In this document: positions 8,559 to 17,392 of the stretch, piece after piece
How the letters are laid out: every line of letters starts with the position of its first letter
Position numbering within the stretch: position 1 is the first letter of the stretch
Assembly: GCA_948472945.1 (NCBI GenBank)
Contig: CAOKVX010000013.1
Span: forward strand, 1-64,000
Length of the DNA stretch: 64,000 nt
Direction of reading: 5' to 3'
From: an uncultured Clostridia bacterium
GTDB taxonomy: Bacteria > Bacillota > Clostridia > Lachnospirales > Lachnospiraceae
The notes under the pieces: generated by a model
Told to the model about the DNA's origin: nothing
The model's database searches: none
What the model saw: the letters and a program-made list of their open reading frames with translations, nothing else
Made by a program: the position numbers and the translations under genes

Positions 8559-9684
8559 GAAAACCTCCAAGTTCGTTGATGGCTTTAATTATTTCTTCGT
8601 CGGTTACTGTAGTGTCTATAACTGCGTTTCCGACAGAATCAATCAGTACAAACTTAATGACTGCGCCGTCGGCTTTTTTGTCACTTTTTATAATTGATAA
8701 AATTTCATCCATATTATTTCCTATATCAGCGGATTTAGCTGTATATTGTTCAATGTCCGCAAAGCATAAGGGCAGTCTGTAAGCTTTTACAAGCTTTCGT
8801 ATTGCTTCATAATCTTCAAGGCTTATAAGATTACGGCTGTGTGATATGTATGCGGCGGCAATTATGCCGAGTGATACGCATTCACCGTGCAGTAATGAAA
8901 AGTCCATATACTTTTCGATGGCATGTCCGATTGTGTGCCCAAAATTTAAAAATGCTCGTATGCCCTTCTCGGTTGGGTCGTTTTCGACTACGGCCTGCTT
9001 TATTTTACAGCTCTTATATATAATATCTTTTACAACGGCGTTATCTTTTGATAACGCCCCGGCGTTGTTATTGTTAAGATATTGAAAATAATTTTTATCG
9101 GCGATTACCGCATGCTTTATAATCTCTGCATAGCCTGAAATATATTCCCTCTCAGGGAGAGAATTCAACGAAGATGTGTTAATGAATACTCCTGACGGCA
9201 TATGGAATGAGCCGACCATATTTTTGTAGCCGTTAAAGTCAACGCCCGTCTTTCCTCCTATGCTGCTGTCTACCATCGCTAAAAGGGATGTAGGAAGCTG
9301 GTAGAACTTTATACCGCGAAGATATATAGCCGCGGCAAATCCGGTCATATCGCCTGTGACGCCGCCGCCAAGCGCGAACAAAAAGTCATTTCTGTCAAAA
9401 TGCCCTGCAATAAGGCGTTCTATTATTGAAAATATTGTAACTGTAGTTTTATTGTCCTCACCCGCTTCAAAAACAAATGAAATGCACAGCGACGCTCCGA
9501 GTGATTCGATACAGCGCTTAACTTCCTCATAATATATTTTTGATACGTTTGAGTCCGATACTACGCATACTTTTCTTCCGTTAATTCCGGCGTCTTCTAA
9601 TTTTTCTTTTATGATGTCATAGCTTTGTGAAAATTCTATATTATATATAGGTTTGTCGTTTCTTTTTACTGTTATTGTATTCAT
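8551..9684 (-). CDS. aroB: 3-dehydroquinate synthase
   Basis: 377 residues, close to the usual 350-370. It makes 3-dehydroquinate from DAHP in the shikimate pathway, using NAD and a divalent metal. Motifs: GGGVTGDMTGFAAA (nucleotide binding), DSSIGGKTGVDFNGYKN, a zinc His in NFGHTIGHAIE and HGECVSLGI. No other aro gene is nearby. It overlaps lspA by 8 bases, so the two are translationally coupled. Confidence 0.95.
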   Translation of the reverse strand: MNTITVKRNDKPIYNIEFSQSYDIIKEKLEDAGINGRKVCVVSDSNVSKIYYEEVKRCIESLGASLCISFVFEAGEDNKTTVTIFSIIERLIAGHFDRNDFLFALGGGVTGDMTGFAAAIYLRGIKFYQLPTSLLAMVDSSIGGKTGVDFNGYKNMVGSFHMPSGVFINTSSLNSLPEREYISGYAEIIKHAVIADKNYFQYLNNNNAGALSKDNAVVKDIIYKSCKIKQAVVENDPTEKGIRAFLNFGHTIGHAIEKYMDFSLLHGECVSLGIIAAAYISHSRNLISLEDYEAIRKLVKAYRLPLCFADIEQYTAKSADIGNNMDEILSIIKSDKKADGAVIKFVLIDSVGNAVIDTTVTDEEIIKAINELGGFHE

Positions 9685-9704
9685 ATTCTGTTGTACCCCA
9701 TATT

Positions 9705-10997
9705 TTATTCATTATCAAAAAACTCAAAGGAAGAGCTTGCTGCGGATGATTTCCTATCTTTCGCAAGCTGCGACCTCAGCTTTCTTATTGAACGGTTTAA
9801 ATTTTCGTCGTTATCTTCAGCGGTATTTTCTTCTGTTTCATTAGAGTTTTCTGTTTTGTCAGAGTTTTCTTCTTCATTTATTTCATTTTTTCTGTCAATA
9901 TCTTTTGCCGCCCTGTCTATAGCTTCAGTCTCAAAAGGTGTAAATTCCTTAGTATCGCCGTTTAGAATATCATCCGCATTAAAATCGTCGCTGAAATCGA
10001 CTTCACCATTGTTCTTTACAGTAAAGTTTACCTGCGATATAACTTTTTTGTTTGAAGAGTCTTTAAATTCTGTCATATCGGAGCCTATTTTTATGGCACG
10101 CTTAATATGTTTATTGAGTGACGTTTCAGTGCCGCTTACATTGTGTGCTGCCTCAGATATTTTTCGTTCATTCGCGTTTTTTGTATCAGTAGCTTGTTCA
10201 TCGGAATTCTTTTTAGAACTTTGAAAATGACTATCTATATGTTCGGTGCGCTTTTCTGTCTCAAATTTATCAGCTTTAGCTTTAGTTTTATCGTTATTAT
10301 CAGCCTTATTATTTTCAGAAGTTTTATCATTTATAATTTCAGTATTTTTAATTTTATTATTTTCATCGGTTTCTTCATCTTCAATTATTTTCTGCTCAGA
10401 TTCATTTTCAGTCTTAGATAGTTTCTTTTCAGCATTTTCTATATCATCAGCTATTATATGTCCGACATGTTTATCAGTATTTTGATCTTCGGGAACAATA
10501 TTATCGCCGCCCTTTGAAGCTTCGTTTACGGCGTCAATCAAATCCTTAGAATATATCTCATAAAAGTCGCCGTCCAAAAGTTCAATCTGTTTTAGGGCAA
10601 TCTGTTTATACTGTGCCTTAAACTGATTGTACTGCTTCAAAAGCAATATACACTGTTTTTTAATTTCCTCACTTTTGCTTAGCGCGTTATTTACAATAGT
10701 GTCGGCTTTAAGTTTTGCCTCTTTCTCCAACAATGCGGCTTTCTGGCTGGCGGACTCTATTGTGTCCTTGGATGTCTTTTCCGCGAGAACGAGCGCTTTT
10801 TGAAGCGCGGTCTCCATTGTTTTGTACTGTTGTACTCCGTCGCTGAGTCGCGATATTTTATCTTTTAATTCGACATTTTCCTTGTAAAGCTGCTCATAGT
10901 TTTCAAATACTTCCTCTAGAAATAAATCCATTTCTTTTTTCTTATATCCGCGTCCGGCTTTATGCTGTCTGTTGTGTAGCTCGATAGGTGTAATCAT
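9705..10997 (-). CDS. DivIVA-domain protein with a long charged tail
   Basis: 430 residues. The first 60 or so are the DivIVA lipid-binding and coiled-coil module (ITPIELHNRQHKAGRGYKKK, then EMDLFLEEVFENYEQLYKEN), which binds curved membrane at poles and septa. A coiled coil follows to about residue 150. Residues about 175-430 are low-complexity, rich in Asp, Glu, Asn and Lys, and far longer than in the B. subtilis protein. It sits in a yggS-sepF-divIVA block, the usual Gram-positive division neighbourhood. Whether it is DivIVA itself or a GpsB/SepIVA-like relative cannot be settled from sequence alone. Confidence 0.85.
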   Translation of the reverse strand: MITPIELHNRQHKAGRGYKKKEMDLFLEEVFENYEQLYKENVELKDKISRLSDGVQQYKTMETALQKALVLAEKTSKDTIESASQKAALLEKEAKLKADTIVNNALSKSEEIKKQCILLLKQYNQFKAQYKQIALKQIELLDGDFYEIYSKDLIDAVNEASKGGDNIVPEDQNTDKHVGHIIADDIENAEKKLSKTENESEQKIIEDEETDENNKIKNTEIINDKTSENNKADNNDKTKAKADKFETEKRTEHIDSHFQSSKKNSDEQATDTKNANERKISEAAHNVSGTETSLNKHIKRAIKIGSDMTEFKDSSNKKVISQVNFTVKNNGEVDFSDDFNADDILNGDTKEFTPFETEAIDRAAKDIDRKNEINEEENSDKTENSNETEENTAEDNDENLNRSIRKLRSQLAKDRKSSAASSSFEFFDNE

Positions 10998-11061
10998 TTA
11001 TATTGTCCTCCCTTTAAAAAAGAGTCACCGATATCCCGGCAACTCTCCGTCATATATTATA

Positions 11062-11631
11062 TTAAAAATCGTCTTTAAATGTCGGGATATTCTCGCCGTC
11101 AGGACTGATGTCGCCAATTAATTCTATTCCTGTCGGTGAAAATATGTACATTTCCTCTTTTTTAATTATTTCCATATTGCCGTCTATAGAATAAATACAT
11201 CCGCAGACAAAATCCATTATACGCTGCCTGTCGTTTCTCTCTACTCCGCAAAAATTTACAACCACAGGACTTCCTGACAATAGTGTGTCACATATAGATT
11301 CGGCGTCTTTTTGTGAAGTCGGTTTCCTTATACACACTTCCGATAATTTTATATTTTTGCTGTATGGAACTACCTTAGGAGAATTGCCATATTTTGCGGC
11401 GCGTTCCTTTCTTGCTGCCTCAAACGGACTGGAAGCCTGAGTTTCCTTGTCACTGTAATCTCTGCTTTTAGATGATGAATATTCCCTGCGCGATGAGCTT
11501 TTAGAATATGATTTTTTTTGAGGTGTCTCCTCAGGTTCATCTTCGTAGTAATCCTCATCATAATTATCTTCATCATCAACATCATTAAAATTCATCATTT
11601 TAATAAAGCCACTTAAAAATTTATTAGACAT
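11062..11631 (-). CDS. sepF: Cell division protein SepF
   Basis: 189 residues. A short N-terminal amphipathic stretch (MSNKFLSGFIKMMNF) could anchor to the membrane. An Asp/Glu/Ser-rich linker (about 20-85) leads to the SepF core (about 95-185), with SPVVVNFCGVERNDRQRIMDFVCGCIYSI-like residues that pack the dimer and bind the FtsZ tail. I chose 11631 as start because AAAGGAG lies nine bases before it. It lies 16 bases after yggS and 64 before divIVA on the same strand. Confidence 0.92.
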   Translation of the reverse strand: MSNKFLSGFIKMMNFNDVDDEDNYDEDYYEDEPEETPQKKSYSKSSSRREYSSSKSRDYSDKETQASSPFEAARKERAAKYGNSPKVVPYSKNIKLSEVCIRKPTSQKDAESICDTLLSGSPVVVNFCGVERNDRQRIMDFVCGCIYSIDGNMEIIKKEEMYIFSPTGIELIGDISPDGENIPTFKDDF

Positions 11632-11647
11632 ATATAATAATTCTCCT

Positions 11648-12358
11648 TTATATATTGTAAATTCTTTCACCGAAAATGCCTGTCCCAACTCTAACCATAG
11701 TTGCGCCCTCTTCTATAGCAACTTCATAATCTCCTGTCATACCCATTGAAAGAACATTCATATTAACATTATCAATGTTTTTGCCGTTAATGTCAATAAG
11801 TAATTTCCTTAGTTTTGCAAAGTGCGGACGGTTTTTTTCGGGGTTGTCAACATATGGTGCTATCGTCATCAGACCTCGCAGACACACGTTTCCAAGAGTC
11901 GATATATATCTTACAAGTTCGACAGTTTCCTCGCATGTGACACCGAATTTGCTCTCTTCCATCGCTACATTTACTTCTATTAATATGTCGCTTATAATGT
12001 TTTTCTTTTCGGACTGTTCATTGATTGCGTCCGCCAGCCTTTTTGAGTCTACAGAGTGGATTAGTTCTGCGCTGCCGACAATATACTTTACCTTGTTTCT
12101 CTGAAGATGTCCTATGAAATGCCAGTGCAGGGCATCGCTGTCTTCTATAACGCTCAGTTTTTCTGTAAGCTCCTGCGCTTTGTTCTCCCCAAAAAAAGTA
12201 ATTCCGTTTTTTACACACCGCTCAATCATTTCCGCCGGTTTTGTCTTACTTATGGCAATTAGCGTGACTTCATCCCTGCGGCGTCCGCATCTGTCACATG
12301 CAGCGGTTATTTTTTTCTCAATTTCTTTTAAATTGTCATCAATAAAATCAACATTCAT
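11648..12358 (-). CDS. yggS: YggS-family pyridoxal-phosphate homeostasis protein
   Basis: About 236 residues, a single alpha/beta barrel like alanine racemase domain 1. The PLP lysine is in LIAISKTKPAEMI near residue 36; FGENKAQEL, WHFIGHLQRNKVKYI and LSMGMTGDYEVAIEEG are family blocks. It binds PLP without a known catalytic reaction and keeps vitamer balance. The start at 12358 has GGAGAG ten bases upstream. The order yggS-sepF-divIVA is widely conserved in Firmicutes. Confidence 0.93.
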   Translation of the reverse strand: MNVDFIDDNLKEIEKKITAACDRCGRRRDEVTLIAISKTKPAEMIERCVKNGITFFGENKAQELTEKLSVIEDSDALHWHFIGHLQRNKVKYIVGSAELIHSVDSKRLADAINEQSEKKNIISDILIEVNVAMEESKFGVTCEETVELVRYISTLGNVCLRGLMTIAPYVDNPEKNRPHFAKLRKLLIDINGKNIDNVNMNVLSMGMTGDYEVAIEEGATMVRVGTGIFGERIYNI

Positions 12359-12439
12359 TTTATACAGTCTCTCCATATTTTTATAAATACTTAATTATAA
12401 GTATCAACACAGATAAATTTGCAAAAGCTTTAATTATTT

Positions 12440-13846
12440 TTAATATATTATATCATTCTCATTTATCAATTCAGGATTAATAAGTATGTGGTCGTACAGT
12501 GACAGACCGTATGGAGTGTCTTTGCTTATTATGCAGTACTCCTGATTTTCATATAATATATCGACATACTTAAACTGACAGTATCCCTTGTTGACATTGT
12601 ATACTCCCTTTAACAACTGCATCTCACCTGACACAAATGTATCAGCCGTTTCTCCGGGCTTAATAAATACGGTTCCCGGTTTTATCGCGTTCGCGTCAAT
12701 ATATACAAAATTTTCATCTATCATACAGAACGAATCTATTTCAGCCAATGCAGGCGTACCGTCAGATTCTGATTCGCTGTTTTCATAAGGTATATATACG
12801 AGTATATCTTTTGTCGACTGCTGACCTTTTGTAAGGAATTCTAACGGAACTTTATAACAATTCTTTTCGATAAGTGATGATTTTGGTATTTTCAATCCCT
12901 CGACAGAGTTTAATATTAACTCAATTTTTATAAATCGTTCATCAATATATCTAGCTAGATAACCGTTGAAATTGATACTTGCATAATAATCGGTCCCCGA
13001 TGTGTACAAGTCATAATTAGCGTTAATCTCAAGGTTGTCCGAACAAAATCTGATTTTAACATAGTTCATTTTTTCAAGTTTGGCATACTGTTCGCTATCA
13101 AGCTTTACTATGATGCTCCATTTTTCACTTGTGGCTACTTTGCATACAGCCTGTCCCGAATCTACTGTATCTGATGTCTTGACAGATATCTTGCTGTAGT
13201 TTTTCTGCTCAAACGTCTCCGGTGTTATATCCTCTTTTTTTAGATTTTCCAGTCCGTCCGACCAATATGTAACAATACCGCTCTCAACCGCAGTTCCGAT
13301 TGTGCATTTACTGCCTGCCTGATTAATCTGTTGTAAAAATGCATCAATTGATTCCTGTGACATGGCTGACAATATTGAACTCTCAAGCGTATATTTAAAG
13401 TCCTGCACTGCTGTGTAATCAGCGTTGTTATACCCGAGCCTGTAATTATGTATTGCGTTTCTCATGTAGTCTATATCGGACTTTAAGAGATTAGTGTCAT
13501 TTGTCAGGTCAGATATGTAATTGCTGAAAGCCCCCGTTGAATCAATTGAAAATAATGGAGAGCCCTTTGCAACTTTTTTTGATTTGCTGTTGTACAGTGC
13601 GATTGTACCGCCGGTGTCAGCATTGTATACTGTCTCCTCCCGCAGTGCAATGCCTGTAATCGAATTGTCATCAGACCTGTTTTTTTCAGTAACCTCGTAA
13701 ATGCTCAGAGGTTCTTTTTGCAAATATGTCACGGAAACCACTATAATATATACAAGAAGCATAACAAAAAGGATTGTTCCAATATTAAAATGTGTCTTTC
13801 TGTATCTAACTATTTTGGTATTGCGTCTGTTATATGAAGCGCACAT
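12440..13846 (-). CDS. HlyD-like membrane-anchored protein
   Basis: About 468 residues. A positively charged N-terminus (residues 1-25) is followed by one membrane segment (about 27-47) and a long extracytoplasmic part. Early residues (IALREETVYNADTGGTIALYNSKSKKVAKGSPLFSI, split here into shorter blocks) look like the lipoyl/barrel-sandwich half of HlyD adaptor proteins, and a second such half with a beta-barrel is at about 230-330. Clostridia often carry this protein next to yggS-sepF; its role there is unknown, perhaps in wall assembly at the septum. AGAGGA before 13846 decides the start; the upstream in-frame extension has no site. Confidence 0.7.
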   Translation of the reverse strand: MCASYNRRNTKIVRYRKTHFNIGTILFVMLLVYIIVVSVTYLQKEPLSIYEVTEKNRSDDNSITGIALREETVYNADTGGTIALYNSKSKKVAKGSPLFSIDSTGAFSNYISDLTNDTNLLKSDIDYMRNAIHNYRLGYNNADYTAVQDFKYTLESSILSAMSQESIDAFLQQINQAGSKCTIGTAVESGIVTYWSDGLENLKKEDITPETFEQKNYSKISVKTSDTVDSGQAVCKVATSEKWSIIVKLDSEQYAKLEKMNYVKIRFCSDNLEINANYDLYTSGTDYYASINFNGYLARYIDERFIKIELILNSVEGLKIPKSSLIEKNCYKVPLEFLTKGQQSTKDILVYIPYENSESESDGTPALAEIDSFCMIDENFVYIDANAIKPGTVFIKPGETADTFVSGEMQLLKGVYNVNKGYCQFKYVDILYENQEYCIISKDTPYGLSLYDHILINPELINENDIIY

Positions 13847-13917
13847 ATAAATCCTCTTTTCAAAATCACCCTGATAGGGCTGGTATAATATTTGCATATA
13901 AAATATTATTTTTAGAT

Positions 13918-13946
13918 AGTATAACATTTATCTTGAAATTATTCAA
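13918..13946 (-). promoter_or_regulatory. Promoter of the HlyD-like gene
   Basis: On the minus strand, TTGAAT (13946-13941), a 17-base spacer and TATACT (13923-13918), about 70 bases before the start codon. Confidence 0.65.
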
Positions 13947-14175
13947 TTGTATTGACTTATCTTTACGCCGTCACATGAATACCGATATACTTTCACATGG
14001 GACGCTCCCGCTTCGTTACACACATAGCGAAAGCGGCCCGGCAAAACATAAAAATAACAGGTTCACGGCGTCAAGTTAATAATCCTCCCCAAAAAATCTG
14101 TAAAAAAATACAAGTGCATAAAAAAAATTTAAGGTGAAATAATAATAGCATATAAAAACAAAGGAGGTATATACC
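13947..14175. other. Gene-free divergent spacer
   Basis: No convincing gene. It holds an imperfect hairpin (CCGCTTCG at 14008-14015 against CGAAAGCGG at 14028-14036) and an A-rich stretch before the DUF378 gene, whose ribosome site AAAGGAGG is at 14160-14167. I see no consensus promoter for that gene. Confidence 0.4.
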
Positions 14176-14379
14176 ATGAAATTATTAGATTATACTATTC
14201 TTGCTCTTGTTATTATCGGTGCAGTTAATTGGGGATTAATCGGATTTTTCGATTTTAATCTTGTAAGTACATTGTTTGGGAGCATGTCAGTCTTTTCAAG
14301 AGTAATATATGCCGCCGTAGGAGTATGTGGATTGTACAGTTTAAGCTACTATGGAAGAATAAGAACAGGCACGGCATGA
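14176..14379 (+). CDS. Small DUF378-family membrane protein
   Basis: 67 residues with two membrane segments (about 5-25 and 38-58). The family signature is plain: LLDYTILALVIIGAVNWGLIG, split around the conserved NWGL, followed by FDFNLVSTLFG. The function of DUF378 is unknown. AAAGGAGG lies eight bases before the ATG, and an inverted-repeat terminator follows. It is a single-gene unit on the strand opposite to its neighbours. Confidence 0.85.
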   Translation: MKLLDYTILALVIIGAVNWGLIGFFDFNLVSTLFGSMSVFSRVIYAAVGVCGLYSLSYYGRIRTGTA

Positions 14380-14398
14380 CGGTAAGTTTTTGAAAACC

Positions 14399-14443
14399 AA
14401 TTAAAAGAACTGTGCTGCAGATGGCAACATGGTTCTTTTAATT
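14399..14443. terminator. Bidirectional intrinsic terminator
   Basis: AATTAAAAGAAC (14399-14410) pairs perfectly with GTTCTTTTAATT (14432-14443). It lies between the ends of the DUF378 gene (plus) and the dacF-type gene (minus), so it can stop both transcripts. Confidence 0.8.
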
Positions 14444-14454
14444 ATACGTCTAAA

Positions 14455-15435
14455 TCACTTCGTATGTTCAAGAAGCTTACTCATTTCGCTGTATAAAATA
14501 TTGGAGTCGGAGGCTTTCATTACAACGGCGATGTAACGGTTGTTGTCAATACCGTTAACAGCCATTACAAGACAGCTCCCGGCTGCAAGCGTAGTTCCTG
14601 TTTTGCTTGCTATAATTGATACGCCTGAAGGCAGGCTTCTCTCTCCTATTAGGTATTTGTTTGTATTCTCAAAAACTTTTTTGACCGGTTTGCCTGTTGC
14701 GTCATTAAATTGTGCGGTAAATGAATCAATTGAAGCTATGCTGTTAAATTCGTCGTATTTAATTAATTCGTTCATGACAAGATACATATCATACGCCGTA
14801 GTATAGTGGTTGTCATTTGGCAATCCGTGAGAATTGACAAAATGTGTGTCCACGGCTCCAAGTCCTAAAAGCTCACTGTTCATAAGCTCTGCGAAAGCCG
14901 GTTCAGAACCTGATATGTGCTCGGCGATTGCTATTCCGGCGTCATTTCCTGAATATACAATAAATGCAGTCAGAAGAGTCCTCAAATCAATCTTGTCTCC
15001 CTCCTGCAGAAAACACAGTTTTGCACCGGGCTCCGTAATATGCGAGGCTGCGTAGCTGACTGTAACTATATCGTCAAGGTTTCCATACTTTAGGCATACA
15101 AGCGCAGTCGCAAGTTTAGTCAGACTAGCAGGATATAGCTTGTCATATATTTTTTTTGACATTACCATCTCGTTCGTATCTGCGTTTACGAGCAGAATTC
15201 CCTGTGAACTTAGGCTTACTCCAGATGGCAGGGATACTTTGTTTTCCGGAATTACACAAATACCGTTGCTTAAAAAACCGCTCTGATAAGTATTACTGTC
15301 AGATACAAATGATGTGATTTTATGCATATTATTATTTTTACTGCTGTAAGATAGAAGTAGCGTTTCGTCTGAGCATCCGGCTAGTAACAGTGATGCCGCC
15401 AACAATGCTGAAAGAGTCTTAATTTTTTTAATCAT
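14455..15435 (-). CDS. dacF: D-alanyl-D-alanine carboxypeptidase, lipoprotein form (PBP5 family)
   Basis: About 326 residues. The signal peptide ends in a lipobox (SLLLAGC), so the mature protein is probably a lipoprotein. The serine peptidase motifs are complete: SLTK in YPASLTKLATAL, SGN in VYSGNDAGIAIAEH and KTG in SKTGTTLAAGS. It trims the terminal D-Ala from peptidoglycan stems. The family's usual C-terminal PBP5 domain is short or missing. The start ATG overlaps the TGA of mgsA, with GGAGAG upstream. The subtype symbol dacF is my best guess within the family. Confidence 0.88.
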   Translation of the reverse strand: MIKKIKTLSALLAASLLLAGCSDETLLLSYSSKNNNMHKITSFVSDSNTYQSGFLSNGICVIPENKVSLPSGVSLSSQGILLVNADTNEMVMSKKIYDKLYPASLTKLATALVCLKYGNLDDIVTVSYAASHITEPGAKLCFLQEGDKIDLRTLLTAFIVYSGNDAGIAIAEHISGSEPAFAELMNSELLGLGAVDTHFVNSHGLPNDNHYTTAYDMYLVMNELIKYDEFNSIASIDSFTAQFNDATGKPVKKVFENTNKYLIGERSLPSGVSIIASKTGTTLAAGSCLVMAVNGIDNNRYIAVVMKASDSNILYSEMSKLLEHTK

Positions 15436-15827
15436 ATGACCGTCTCTCTCCAATCAAGGTCTCCTCTGTCAAGAGCTTTGATGAGTAACTCCGCCGACGC
15501 GAGGTTTGTTGCCAGAGGAATGTTATAAGTGTCGCACAACTGGACGACATTGTTCACATCGGGCTCATGCGGTTTTGGTGACAGCGGGTCTCGCAGGAAT
15601 ATTACAAGGTCAAAACCGCCGCTCTCTATCTCGGAGCCAAACTGTTTTTCGCCGCCAAGATTGCCGGCGTGGAACTTATGGATGGAAATATTGGCCGCTT
15701 CCTCTATAAGCCTGCCTGTAGTACCAGTTGAATACAACTCGTTTTTTATGAGTATACCACGGTACGCTATACAGAAATTCTGCATAAGAACCTTCTTTGC
15801 ATCATGTGCAATTAATCCAATCTTCAT
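15432..15827 (-). CDS. mgsA: Methylglyoxal synthase
   Basis: 131 residues, standard length. It turns dihydroxyacetone phosphate into methylglyoxal and phosphate, relieving sugar-phosphate build-up. Motifs: IAHDAKK at the start, STGTTGRLIE (phosphate binding), GGEKQFGSEI, FLRDPLSPKPHEPDV with catalytic Asp and His, and IPLATNLASAELLI. It lies between rodA and the carboxypeptidase in the cell-wall operon, as in many Clostridia. Confidence 0.95.
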   Translation of the reverse strand: MKIGLIAHDAKKVLMQNFCIAYRGILIKNELYSTGTTGRLIEEAANISIHKFHAGNLGGEKQFGSEIESGGFDLVIFLRDPLSPKPHEPDVNNVVQLCDTYNIPLATNLASAELLIKALDRGDLDWRETVI

Positions 15828-15864
15828 AAAATACCCCCAATTATTATACCACGTTTCATAATCC

Positions 15865-17088
15865 CTAATTATATTTTCTCTCAGTCAGATTTCCCGGTTC
15901 ATTTTTAACCAGAAAACCGCGGCCTAGCATTTTGGACGCAGGCTGGATTCCAATATTGATAAGAACCCCGACCGCCATCATGTATGTGAGCAGGGAGCTG
16001 AGTCCCGAACTTACGAACGGAAGCGGAAGTCCCGTATTTGGCAACATGCGCGAAGCAACGCCGATATTTGCAAATACCTGAAACATAAACATAGACGATA
16101 TGCCTATTGCAATCATTTTTCCCAGATAGTCGACAGCATTCCGTGCAACGAGAACACACAGCATTATGAACACTGCAAGTACGCATATAACGAACACGCA
16201 GCCGATAAATCCAAACTCTTCCCCAATTGCAGACCATATAAAATCGCTCTCGGTTACGTCTACTTTGTTATAATTGCGTATCTCAGACGAACCCTCGATA
16301 ATATATTTGCCGTATAATTTTCCTGACGATATTGAATCAATTGAATGATTCTGCTGAAACATTATGTCCGGATATTTTTCGGGGTTAAGGAAACCAATAA
16401 TACGTCCAATCTGGTAATCTTCAAGTATATTGCTGTCAGGCTGCAGTATATACCAAAACGCCAGACATATTATAGGTATTCCCGTCAATAGTACGGGAAC
16501 AAGAATCTTATATACAATACCTGAGGCAAATATCATGACCGACAATATAAATACAATTACAAGGCTTGACGACAGATCCGGCTGATTTAATATAAACAGC
16601 AACGGTACGGACGTCACCGCCGTGGAGAGAACAAGCGGCCAAAATGTGTCAAGTTTATTTTGAAGCCGGTTTAAAAGTGCGGCAAGTACAAAAATTATCA
16701 TAAGTTTGCAGAGCTCCGAGGGCTGTAAATCAAATCCCGGCAGCCTTATCCAACGGTATGCACTCTTTCCGTTATCCGTTCCTAAAGGCGAATACCTCGT
16801 TGCGGCAACGAGCATTGTAACTAATATATAGTACACTATTACAAATCTGCAGATAAAGTGGTAATCTACAAGTGCAATAAAAGCCATGACTATTAGACCC
16901 AGAGTAACTCCTACGAGCTGCTTTTTAAAATTGGCAGAGGTATTTTGACCTGAGCCGATAACCCATAGAGAAAAAATACTTATTGCACACAGAACCAATA
17001 CTGTGCCGAGTAACGGTATATTTATTCTTTTCCAGTCATATCCTTTTTGCTCAAAGTAATCTCTTATCTTGTCAAATGTTTTCTGCAT
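15865..17088 (-). CDS. rodA: Rod-shape peptidoglycan polymerase RodA (SEDS family)
   Basis: 407 residues with about ten membrane segments. SEDS signatures: LQPSELCKLMIIF near residue 120, the loop with IIGFLNPEKYPD, EFGFIGCVFVICVL, and the C-terminal PNTGLPLPFVSSGLSSLL. It polymerises glycan strands from lipid II with a class B PBP partner, here encoded in the same operon. It follows minE by 12 bases. Confidence 0.93.
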   Translation of the reverse strand: MQKTFDKIRDYFEQKGYDWKRINIPLLGTVLVLCAISIFSLWVIGSGQNTSANFKKQLVGVTLGLIVMAFIALVDYHFICRFVIVYYILVTMLVAATRYSPLGTDNGKSAYRWIRLPGFDLQPSELCKLMIIFVLAALLNRLQNKLDTFWPLVLSTAVTSVPLLFILNQPDLSSSLVIVFILSVMIFASGIVYKILVPVLLTGIPIICLAFWYILQPDSNILEDYQIGRIIGFLNPEKYPDIMFQQNHSIDSISSGKLYGKYIIEGSSEIRNYNKVDVTESDFIWSAIGEEFGFIGCVFVICVLAVFIMLCVLVARNAVDYLGKMIAIGISSMFMFQVFANIGVASRMLPNTGLPLPFVSSGLSSLLTYMMAVGVLINIGIQPASKMLGRGFLVKNEPGNLTERKYN

Positions 17089-17100
17089 TGATTACCATCC

Positions 17101-17388
17101 CTAACTATTCTTTACTTTCATCTCGCTTATTGGAATATTTGCAATCAGAGCCGGGACAGTGCCGTGCCCCTCTCCGGATTCAGTCTGGGTAATTTTTATG
17201 TCAAGACCGTGTATATCTATTTCAACGTATTTTGATATCACTTGTATGATATCGCTTTTCATCTGTTCCATCAATTCAGGAGAACAATTAGCGCGGTCGG
17301 AAACAAGGACAAGCTTTAACCTGTCTTTGGCAACGCTTCCGGACGATTTTTTCCTGAAAAAATTATCAAAAATCATATTAGCCTCCAA
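17101..17388 (-). CDS. minE: Cell division topological factor MinE
   Basis: 95 residues. The N-terminal MinD-binding part holds KDRLKLVLVSDRANCSPELM, followed by the dimer/anti-MinCD domain with VISKYVEIDIHGLDIKI. MinE drives release of MinD from the membrane, giving pole-to-pole oscillation. minC, minD and minE are contiguous. Having both MinE and a DivIVA-domain protein in one window is typical of many Clostridia. Confidence 0.94.
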   Translation of the reverse strand: MEANMIFDNFFRKKSSGSVAKDRLKLVLVSDRANCSPELMEQMKSDIIQVISKYVEIDIHGLDIKITQTESGEGHGTVPALIANIPISEMKVKNS

Positions 17389-17392
17389 ACTT

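Noticed and set aside
9691-10485. Open frames on the plus strand opposite the DivIVA-type gene
   Set aside because: They mirror the low-complexity charged tail of that gene and have no ribosome sites.
12387-12404. ATACTTA/TAAGTAT repeat before yggS as a host target of the prophage RHH regulator
   Set aside because: The half-sites are spaced four bases apart, not two, and the stretch is AT-rich, so chance is likely.
14008-14036. CCGCTTCG/CGAAAGCGG as a terminator
   Set aside because: The stem is imperfect, has no T run and no gene ends there.
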